64,000 bases of DNA, taken from positions 558,001 to 622,000 of the forward strand of contig JAQYWK010000002.1 of the NCBI GenBank assembly GCA_030145055.1, written 5' to 3'. Both the position numbers and the translations under genes were made by a program. This DNA comes from Desulfovibrio sp. Its GTDB lineage: Bacteria; Desulfobacterota; Desulfovibrionia; Desulfovibrionales; Desulfovibrionaceae. The notes under the pieces are model-generated. The model was not told the DNA's origin, did no database searches, and worked only from the letters and a program-made list of their open reading frames with translations. Below are positions 56,798 to 64,000 of this stretch, in pieces; within the stretch, counting starts at the first letter, position 1; each line of letters starts with the position of its first letter.

Positions 56798-58609
56798 TTA
56801 ATCGTCAGCGAGAAAAGCAACTGCGCACGCTCCCGGTCCACTGTGCAAACCAAGCACAGGAGCAGCTTCGGTCACAAATTCAGGATCAACACCGAACTCA
56901 TCTTTAATGATGCGTGCGAACTTTTCAGCAGTACCTAGCGCATCCGCATGCGAAATGGCAAAGCGCAAATTACTCTTGCCCCGCACATTTTCCCGGACAA
57001 GCTTAATCAGTGCCTTTTCCTGTCGCTTAATCCCAAAAGATTTAGCAACAGTTACAGGCTGACCTTCGTTTCTAAACTCTAAAATAGGCTTTATATTTAG
57101 GAACTTAGCAACAATCCCCTGCCCTTTGCTAACTCTACCGCCCTTCACTGCGTAATCCAATGTATCAATAGTTACGAAAATCATCGCACTAGCAATGGCT
57201 TTCTGAGCAACTTCTTTGACCTCAGCTAATGAAGCCCCGCTCTGCGCAGCCCTTGCCGCTTCCAAAACAGAAAGCCCCAGTCCGACACTAAGCTTCTTAG
57301 TATCAAGAGTTTGCAAATTATCAAGGCCGGAGCTAACCGTTACCGCACTCTGATAAGTTCCACTAAGAATCTTAGCTATATGCAATGAAAGAACATTTTC
57401 ATAATCACAGCACGCGCACTCATAAACTTTTTTAATATTACCGGGCGAAGGCTGGGATGATTGAGCTTTCAAGGACTTAGGTAGTATTTTATAAAATTCA
57501 GAAGTATCAATATCGACCTGATCAGTATACTCCCGCCCATCAATTGTTAGCCGCATAGGAGCTACTCTGATGTCATATTGCAATCTTAGTTCAGCAGGAA
57601 TATCACAAGAACTGTCTGTTACAATCCCAACTTTTCTACCATCAGAAATCAAACGCTTATGCTGTACCAGCATATCATCAATCTTGCGCTTATCTACAAT
57701 TGCAAAGGCTGAAACAATCTCTTCAACTCTATCAGGATCATTCGTGTGAATATGGATTTTTACACACCCGGGAAGGCCAGCCACTATAAGACTATCACCC
57801 ATATCGGCGACCGCTTCACGCACAGAGTTTTTATCAATTTCGGATCCTTTCAACAAAAATTCTGTACAATATCTGAATTCGAGGCTCTTAACTGCAACCT
57901 TCGCAGCCTCATTTGGGATATTCCCCACATTATATAATGGAGCTGAATCAGATAATATTGCTTTTTCAATCTTTCCGTTCTCTAAAAAATCTACAATTCC
58001 TTCTAGCAAATATACAAATCCCAAGGCTCCAGCATCAACAACGCCTGCACTTTTCAGCTCAGCAAGCTTTTCAGTTGTAGCTTTTACCGAAGCCTGAGCA
58101 TTCAGCAAAGAATCAGATAAAAGCTCATGAAAATCACGATATTCATGAGCCTTAGAGCTAAGATGCGTGGCCCAGTCTTTAATAACACTTACGATGGTTC
58201 CATCTTTTGGATCCGCAATAGCTTCGCAGGAACGGCGAGCAGCAAGAGATGCAACTCGAGCAAAATCAGCCGGCGAGATTCTAGGCATATCCTTTACGCC
58301 TTCCGCAAAACCGCAGAGGAATTGCGCGAGAATCGCACCAGAATTACCTTTTGCCCCATTAAGTGCAGATTCGGCGATAAGTGCGCTCATTTTCTCAATA
58401 GACTTTTCAAGAGAACCGCCAGTGGAACGTACAATGGAGCGCATAGTACCGGCCATATTCGCCCCGGTGTCACCATCCGGAACAGGAAAAACATTAATAG
58501 CGTCAAGATAAGGAGAATTCTCGATAAGTCTCCCCGCGGCAGCGACAACGCCTCGCCTGAATCTAACTCCATCAACATACTGAATTCGTGAACTATTTGC
58601 TTCTTGCAT
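56798..58609 (-). CDS. DhaL-DegV fusion (FakA/FakB-like) protein
   Basis: 603 residues. The N-terminal DhaL-type kinase domain (about 10-210) has the nucleotide/Mg motif FPVPDGDTGANM; a linker region follows, then a DegV fatty-acid-binding domain from about 315 (KVGIVTDSSCDIPAEL to the end, with SSQPSPG). In FakAB systems these are separate proteins: FakA phosphorylates a fatty acid held by FakB. Here both are on one chain, which suggests self-contained fatty acid activation; substrate unproven. No clear ribosome site in front of the ATG. Confidence 0.85.
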   Translation of the reverse strand: MQEANSSRIQYVDGVRFRRGVVAAAGRLIENSPYLDAINVFPVPDGDTGANMAGTMRSIVRSTGGSLEKSIEKMSALIAESALNGAKGNSGAILAQFLCGFAEGVKDMPRISPADFARVASLAARRSCEAIADPKDGTIVSVIKDWATHLSSKAHEYRDFHELLSDSLLNAQASVKATTEKLAELKSAGVVDAGALGFVYLLEGIVDFLENGKIEKAILSDSAPLYNVGNIPNEAAKVAVKSLEFRYCTEFLLKGSEIDKNSVREAVADMGDSLIVAGLPGCVKIHIHTNDPDRVEEIVSAFAIVDKRKIDDMLVQHKRLISDGRKVGIVTDSSCDIPAELRLQYDIRVAPMRLTIDGREYTDQVDIDTSEFYKILPKSLKAQSSQPSPGNIKKVYECACCDYENVLSLHIAKILSGTYQSAVTVSSGLDNLQTLDTKKLSVGLGLSVLEAARAAQSGASLAEVKEVAQKAIASAMIFVTIDTLDYAVKGGRVSKGQGIVAKFLNIKPILEFRNEGQPVTVAKSFGIKRQEKALIKLVRENVRGKSNLRFAISHADALGTAEKFARIIKDEFGVDPEFVTEAAPVLGLHSGPGACAVAFLADD

Positions 58610-58833
58610 TATATTTTTATCTTTATTTATTAGAGAGTTACCGCAAAATATGATTATTTATTAACAAAAAAGTTAACACTGTAGTTGCATAGAATTCTGC
58701 TGCCTATCAAGTTATTTAAGAAATAAATCTACACCATCCTTTTCACCCCTTTCCTTGACTAATACCCTTTTAAATTTAGCGTATTTAAGGTATTGAGTAG
58801 GATAAATTAAACTTGCGCAAGGAGCTCGCTCTA

Positions 58834-60039
58834 ATGATTTCAATTTTCTCCATCAAATTAAGAAGATACTTTATATCTATCATATACACTGCGATTCTAG
58901 TCATTGCGATATTGTCACTTCAAGGATGCGGAGGAGAAAAAGAAGCCCCTCCACAAATCCCAGCGGCTCCAGTCACAACAGGTAAGGCCGTACAAAAGCC
59001 AACACCTTATTATTTAACAGCAATTGGCACAGTTAAAGCCATAGACACAATTACTGTACGATCAAGGGTTACTGGGTATTTAAGCAAAATTGCTATTAAA
59101 AATGGCGACATAGTAAAAGCAGGACAGCGATTATTCACTATGGACCCGGCTTCTTTCGAAGCAAGCATACGCCAGCTAAAAGCGGAACGCGCTTCAGACA
59201 CAACAAAGTATGAACAAGCTAAAAGAGACTACAACCGCTATCGCGATCTTGTGAGACGGAAGGTTGTCAGTTCTGAGCAGTTCGAGCAAAAACGTCTTGA
59301 AATGAAAACCGCAAGTGACGCAATAGCCGTAACTCAGGCTAAGCTTGTTAACGCTCAAAATGACCTCAATTACTGTTTCATTAAATCTCCGATTGATGGA
59401 TTGACTGGTTACATCTTCCCAACAGCAGGAAATCTAATCGAAGAAAATAAAGATGAACTCGTAATAATCAATCAAATTTCTCCGATAGCTGTTAATTTTT
59501 ATCTTCCGCAGAAGTACTTAGCGAAAGTTCAAGAATACTCTGCAAATGCAACTCTTGAAGTTCTGGCCGTTTCCGAGGGCCATGAATCCCGAGATGCAGG
59601 TCACCTTACTTTTATTGACAACAACGTTGATACCAAGAGTGGAACAGTCTGGATGCAAGCAACCTTCACTAATGCCAATCGTTCTCTGTGGCCTGGTAAT
59701 TATGTAGATATTATGCTCAAACTTTTTGAAGAAAACGTAGTGCAAATACCTATGCAAGCCACATGCGATGGACCGGAAGGAAAATTTGTATGGGTGATGC
59801 ATCAGAATAAAACAGTTGATATGCGCCTCATTGATATTGACCGCAGGTCCGGCAAAATGGATATTGTTATGTCAGGCCTGAAAGATGGAGAAGAAATCAT
59901 CACTGACGGCCAGCTTAGATTGTTTCCCGGCGCTGTCGTCAAAGTAAAAAATGGCAAAACAAACTCAACAAGCAGCATGCCTACATCCGATAACGCCACG
60001 GCGAACTCGAAGAGCAAAACTGCCGGAGCCAGTGAGTAG
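58834..60039 (+). CDS. RND efflux periplasmic adaptor (membrane fusion lipoprotein)
   Basis: 401 residues. Lipoprotein signal ending LSLQGC, then the HlyD/AcrA fold: lipoyl half-motifs (VRSRVTGYLSKIAIKNGDIV), a coiled-coil hairpin (about 95-165), beta barrel and membrane-proximal domain, with a Ser/Thr/Lys-rich tail. ATG at 58834 has AAGGAG 9 bases upstream. It links the RND pump encoded 2 bases downstream to an outer membrane channel, which is not in the window. Confidence 0.93.
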   Translation: MISIFSIKLRRYFISIIYTAILVIAILSLQGCGGEKEAPPQIPAAPVTTGKAVQKPTPYYLTAIGTVKAIDTITVRSRVTGYLSKIAIKNGDIVKAGQRLFTMDPASFEASIRQLKAERASDTTKYEQAKRDYNRYRDLVRRKVVSSEQFEQKRLEMKTASDAIAVTQAKLVNAQNDLNYCFIKSPIDGLTGYIFPTAGNLIEENKDELVIINQISPIAVNFYLPQKYLAKVQEYSANATLEVLAVSEGHESRDAGHLTFIDNNVDTKSGTVWMQATFTNANRSLWPGNYVDIMLKLFEENVVQIPMQATCDGPEGKFVWVMHQNKTVDMRLIDIDRRSGKMDIVMSGLKDGEEIITDGQLRLFPGAVVKVKNGKTNSTSSMPTSDNATANSKSKTAGASE

Positions 60040-60041
60040 CC

Positions 60042-63000
60042 ATGAATGTAACAGAGGTATTTATTAAGCGCCCGGTTATGACCACTCTTGTGGTCATAGC
60101 AATGGTATTTTTCGGTATTGTCGGCTATTTGAAACTGCCTGTAAGTTACCTTCCGGCGGTTGAATTCCCGACGCTTCAAGTTACGGCAACTCTCCCCGGT
60201 GGTAGTCCATCTACAATGGCGGCATCTGTTGCCACGCCGCTTGAAAAAGAATTTACGTCCATGCCGGGACTGCGCACAATGAGTTCCGTAAACTCGCTCG
60301 GCCAGACTCTTGTAACCCTACAGTTTGATCTAGACCGCAATATTGACGGAGCCGCGTCTGATACTCAGGCCGCTATTTCCCGTGCAAGCGGAAATCTACC
60401 TTCTGACCTTCCGCAACCGCCCTATTATGAAAAGGTAAACCCTGCAGACGACCCGGTTCTCTATATGGCACTTTGGTCAGACTCGATGCCTATCTATAAG
60501 GTTAATGAGTACGTCACAACATTTCTGACCGACTCCATTTCCATGGTCAATGGTGTTTCAAAAGTTCTAGTATATGGTGAATCCAAGCTTGCGGTAAGGG
60601 TACGTGTTAACCCTGAAAAACTTGCAGCTCGCGGTATTGATATTGACACTGTCCGTCAGGCCGTTGCTAAACAAAATGTTAAAGAGCCTGTAGGTACGCT
60701 CGATAACAAGCTTCAATCTGTTACCATTGAAGCGACTGGTCAGCTCAAAACAGCCGAGCAGTTTCTACCGATGATTTTCGAATCTGAAGATGGCAGGACA
60801 GTACGGTTGTCTGACATTGGAACAGTCGAAAACTCAATTAAGGCTGACAAAACAGGCTCATGGGTTAACGGTAAACGCGCAGTTATCATCGCAATTCAAA
60901 AACAGCCTGGTTCCAATACAATTGCGGTTTGTGAAACAATCCTCAGCATGCTCCCAACTATCCGTCAGCAGATTCCTGCCGGAATAGAGATGAACGTTCT
61001 ATATGACCGTTCAATACCCATTAAGGAAGCTGTTGACGATGTGCAGGAAACTCTGCTCCTTGCTGTTTTCTTTGTTATATGTGTTATCTTTTTCTTCCTG
61101 AAAAATATTTCCGCTACCCTTATCGCTGCCATTGCGGTTCCCGTCTCGATTATTTTCACCTTCGCCATTATGTATGTGCTGGGTTATTCTCTGGACACCC
61201 TCTCGCTACTGGCCTTGACTCTATCGGTTGGGTTCGTGGTGGATGATGCTGTTGTTATGATTGAGAATGTCGTGCGCCATCTGGAAATGGGTAAAAAACC
61301 TTATCATGCGGCTCTAGAGGGCGCTAAAGAAATCACCTTCACCATTGTTTCCATGACGTTGTCATTATCGGTAGTTTTCATTCCGCTGATGTACATGTCC
61401 GGCATCATCGGGCGTATTCTACATGAATTCGCAATGACGATCACAGTCGCAATTCTTGCATCCGGTGTGGTGTCACTAACACTAACTCCCATGCTCGCAA
61501 GTCGTCTTCTGAAACCGGGAAGCAAGATTAACGAACCTGACAAATTTAACGATTTTCTACTGCGTAACTACGAACGTTCTCTCCATTTTGTAATGCGGCA
61601 TCGCCGGATGACCATGGGTGTAGCGGGATTGATTCTGCTTGCGACCATTCATTTCTTCATGGTCATCCCTAAAGGCTTCCTACCCACCGATGATATGAGT
61701 TACTGTCAGGGCTTTGCACAGGCCAAGCAGGGAATTTCATACGATTCCATGAAAAAGCACATTAGAGGTCTTGAGCCTATTCTTGCAGCAGATGAAAACA
61801 TTAAAAATGTAATTATTGTCGCAGGTGTGCCAGTGCTTAATCAGGGTTATATTTTCCCGATGCTAGTACCACCCAAAGAACGCAAAATGACCGCAGATGA
61901 AGTCGCCAGATCTCTGATGCAAAAGCTTAATAATGACCCTGGAATTGTAGCATGGATTCAGAATCCTCCTATGATCAGGCTTACAGCTAAAACATCTAAA
62001 AACCTGTACCAATATACAATTCAGGCCCCGGACCAAATGGAGCTATTCGACATTGCTCCTCAGTTTGAGATGGGTCTTCACAAAATTCCATTCTTGACCG
62101 GGGTAAACTCTGATCTACTTGATAATAATCCAGAGCTTTGGGTCAAAATTGATAGAGACAAAGCGTCCTATTATGGTGTCACAGCTCATGACATTGAGAA
62201 CACCCTTAACTCAGCATATTCGGAGCGTAAAGTCTCAACCATTTACGGAGATACGGACCAGTACTGGGTTATTCTTGAAGTGCTTCCATTCCATAAAAAA
62301 GATCCGCGCAATCTGATGAAACTGCATGTTAAAAGCAAAAACGGAAAGCTTGTCCGCCTTGATAACATTGCCTCTTTTGAAGAAAAACCGGGGCCATTGC
62401 AGGTTAACCACACAGGCATGCTGCCTTCGGTTACATACTCATTTAATATAGCCCCCGGCTTTTCATTAAGTGACGCAACAACGGCCATCAACGCGCTGGC
62501 ATTAGACACCTTACCAGATACAGTTGTTTCAAACTTTGAAGGAACTGCCGACGAATTCCAGAAATCCATGAGCAGCGTTTTCTTCCTGCTGATAATTGCG
62601 ATATTTATTATCTTCATTATTCTTGGGATTCTGTACGAAAGTTGGATTCAACCAATTACCATTATCTCAGGACTTCCATCTGCTGCAATCGGCGGTCTCT
62701 TAACCCTGACATTATTCGGTAAAGATCTCGATCTATTCGGCGTGGTAGGGGTTATCATGCTGATTGGTATCGTTAAGAAGAATGCAATCATGGTAGTTGA
62801 CTTCGCACTTGAGGCTGAGGAGAAAGACAACCTCACACCTGAACAGGCGGCGATTAAGGGATCTCTTGAAAGGTTCAGACCAATCATGATGACCACCATT
62901 GCAGCCATCGCAGGCGCAATGCCAATTGCTCTTGGACTCGGAGCCGGGGCGCAGGCAAGACAGCCTATGGGTCTTGCAATCGTAGGCGGACTTATTCTCT

Positions 63001-63128
63001 CGCAGGTAGTAACGCTTTATCTAACCCCTGTGTTCTACACATACATGGATACCTTCCAGAAGTTCCTCTACGAAAGAGGCAGAGCTAAACGCGACCTTCT
63101 CGGAATCCCGCATAAACACGACAAATAA
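60042..63128 (+). CDS. RND-family efflux pump, inner membrane subunit
   Basis: 1028 residues, full AcrB/MexB-like length. TM1 near 12-30, large periplasmic loops after TM1 and TM7, and the TM4 motif LTLSVGFVVDDAVVMIENVVRH with the proton-relay Asp pair (VDDAVV). It exports amphipathic or toxic compounds using proton force in a tripartite complex. Substrate range unknown. Cotranscribed with the adaptor and closed by a strong terminator. Confidence 0.96.
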   Translation: MNVTEVFIKRPVMTTLVVIAMVFFGIVGYLKLPVSYLPAVEFPTLQVTATLPGGSPSTMAASVATPLEKEFTSMPGLRTMSSVNSLGQTLVTLQFDLDRNIDGAASDTQAAISRASGNLPSDLPQPPYYEKVNPADDPVLYMALWSDSMPIYKVNEYVTTFLTDSISMVNGVSKVLVYGESKLAVRVRVNPEKLAARGIDIDTVRQAVAKQNVKEPVGTLDNKLQSVTIEATGQLKTAEQFLPMIFESEDGRTVRLSDIGTVENSIKADKTGSWVNGKRAVIIAIQKQPGSNTIAVCETILSMLPTIRQQIPAGIEMNVLYDRSIPIKEAVDDVQETLLLAVFFVICVIFFFLKNISATLIAAIAVPVSIIFTFAIMYVLGYSLDTLSLLALTLSVGFVVDDAVVMIENVVRHLEMGKKPYHAALEGAKEITFTIVSMTLSLSVVFIPLMYMSGIIGRILHEFAMTITVAILASGVVSLTLTPMLASRLLKPGSKINEPDKFNDFLLRNYERSLHFVMRHRRMTMGVAGLILLATIHFFMVIPKGFLPTDDMSYCQGFAQAKQGISYDSMKKHIRGLEPILAADENIKNVIIVAGVPVLNQGYIFPMLVPPKERKMTADEVARSLMQKLNNDPGIVAWIQNPPMIRLTAKTSKNLYQYTIQAPDQMELFDIAPQFEMGLHKIPFLTGVNSDLLDNNPELWVKIDRDKASYYGVTAHDIENTLNSAYSERKVSTIYGDTDQYWVILEVLPFHKKDPRNLMKLHVKSKNGKLVRLDNIASFEEKPGPLQVNHTGMLPSVTYSFNIAPGFSLSDATTAINALALDTLPDTVVSNFEGTADEFQKSMSSVFFLLIIAIFIIFIILGILYESWIQPITIISGLPSAAIGGLLTLTLFGKDLDLFGVVGVIMLIGIVKKNAIMVVDFALEAEEKDNLTPEQAAIKGSLERFRPIMMTTIAAIAGAMPIALGLGAGAQARQPMGLAIVGGLILSQVVTLYLTPVFYTYMDTFQKFLYERGRAKRDLLGIPHKHDK

Positions 63129-63130
63129 AA

Positions 63131-63167
63131 AAAAGGGGAAAGCTTAATAAGCTTTCCCCTTTTTTTA
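63131..63167. terminator. Terminator of the RND operon
   Basis: Perfect 15-bp stem (63131-63145 with 63149-63163), 3-base loop, T-run after it; A-rich left flank allows use by the opposing gene at 63235. Confidence 0.92.
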
Positions 63168-63234
63168 TACTCCGTCATTTATGAACCAGACGAGACATCA
63201 ATTCCCAACTTCAATTTCTGGTCATAATTTCATG

Positions 63235-64000
63235 CTATTCACACTCTTTTAGCAAGCAATATTCACTGCTTCCCTTTACTGGCAGGACAACACCCTGCGA
63301 AGTTCTACCGTCGACTTTAATACCTAAAGGAGCTGGTAATCTTATATGATTTACATACACTCCCTCTTCCACAACTGGCTGTTCGGAAAACCATTCCCAA
63401 TCCATTTTATTGTCAGCTTTATCAGACACCATGAAGTAGTTTATACCAAGTGTCGTGATATTGTGGAAAAAGTGTGACCCCTGAGAAGGCTCTACCTTAA
63501 GGCTTTCAACCGAAGTTTCGACTATTGCTGAAACCCCTGAAATGTCGGGCCACTCAACCGGAATCCCAAGCCAGTGGTCAGCAGAACCCCAGCGGCCCGG
63601 GCCGGCTAAAAGATATTTGCGGTTTTTCTTCATCAGCTTGCCATTAAACTTAGCTATCTCAAGCGCAATTTCACGAGACTTTGCAATATCAAAAACATCC
63701 GGCCTGACTATAAGAATATCCTCAACATCATTCTTCTCAGAATTACCAAGAGCATGACTTGAAATACAGACTGCCCGTTTAAGATCTTCATCAGTGATAT
63801 TAACATGATTCAAATCTGCCCGAGCACTCATAGGCCGAACCTGCAGAAGGTTAAATTCGGGCTTGCGACCATCATCATACATATTAATGCAAAATTCTAT
63901 TTCAACAGGTCCACCCATACCGTTCTCAGCAAGCTGCAGGACATCTTTCAAAACAGACGAAAGCGGAATAGATTTATGTTTTAGCACTGGCGCAAACAAG
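63235..64000 (-). CDS. PEP-synthase/PPDK-like protein, C-terminal part (cut by window edge)
   Basis: The frame is open to the right edge; 255 codons are visible. It opens with the end of a PPDK N-terminal ATP-grasp domain (VEIEFCINM ... FNLLQVRPMS), followed by about 170 residues with LAGPGRWGSADHWLGIPVEW and GSHFFHNITTLGINYF. The usual phosphohistidine swivel and PEP-binding barrel are not present after it, so this is not a full PEP synthase but a family that keeps the ATP-grasp domain alone or with a receiver-type N-part. Function uncertain. Confidence 0.75.
   Translation of the reverse strand, partial: LFAPVLKHKSIPLSSVLKDVLQLAENGMGGPVEIEFCINMYDDGRKPEFNLLQVRPMSARADLNHVNITDEDLKRAVCISSHALGNSEKNDVEDILIVRPDVFDIAKSREIALEIAKFNGKLMKKNRKYLLAGPGRWGSADHWLGIPVEWPDISGVSAIVETSVESLKVEPSQGSHFFHNITTLGINYFMVSDKADNKMDWEWFSEQPVVEEGVYVNHIRLPAPLGIKVDGRTSQGVVLPVKGSSEYCLLKECE

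Overview
The window reads as a chromosomal segment of a Gram-negative, strictly anaerobic bacterium, most likely a sulfate-reducing member of the Desulfovibrionaceae (inference). The pointers are two 2-oxoacid:ferredoxin oxidoreductase loci (iorAB, korDABC), FeoAB ferrous iron uptake, an anaerobic-type cobalamin gene (cbiC), LPS-type glycosyltransferase and lipoprotein genes, and a cytochrome c maturation operon with the variant CcmE (CXXXY) known from sulfate reducers and archaea. Base composition is moderately AT-rich and even. No rRNA, tRNA, CRISPR array, integrase or insertion sequence was found.

Layout. 1-3.9 kb: protein quality control (cbpA end, cbpM, clpB). 4.0-6.3 kb: the only clearly accessory region, with a secreted-effector-like gene and a small two-helix membrane gene, followed by a truncated, frameshifted copy of the effector's middle with a new C-terminus and a second small membrane gene; each unit ends in a near-identical UUCG hairpin. 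6.3-8.8 kb: feoAB (minus strand) behind a Fur-box-like palindrome. 9-13 kb: an M29 aminopeptidase, then grpE and dnaK. 13-17 kb: an LpoA-like lipoprotein and gatCA. 17-21 kb (minus): tatB-tatC-hisB-lipoprotein-hisA-HMA protein in one tight transcription unit. 21-24 kb (minus): guaBA. 24-29.3 kb (minus): livKHMGF branched-chain amino acid ABC transporter. 29.7-36 kb (minus): a CNNM-type membrane protein followed by ccmEFABCD and a TPR protein. 36-39.3 kb: glycosyltransferase 9, nadD, proA.

39.6-48.1 kb forms a 2-oxoacid metabolism block: a YfgM-like protein and iorAB, then a GAF/sigma-54 activator with a lipoprotein, all on plus, facing korDABC on minus. 48.5-51.3 kb holds a PAS-GGDEF-EAL sensor, followed by cbiC and deoC, then a polar amino acid ABC transporter (ATPase, binding protein, two permeases), a DhaL-DegV fusion protein, an RND efflux pair on plus, and at the right edge the C-terminal end of a PEP-synthase/PPDK-like protein.

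Regulatory structure is readable in many gaps: strong hairpin terminators end most operons. Both ABC transporter operons carry a large hairpin between the binding-protein gene and the next permease gene. The kor promoter carries an inverted repeat that brackets its -10 box. The 4.0-6.3 kb locus is the best candidate for an undescribed system: its layout matches polymorphic toxin/immunity loci with an orphan C-terminal module, but toxin activity is inferred from organisation only.
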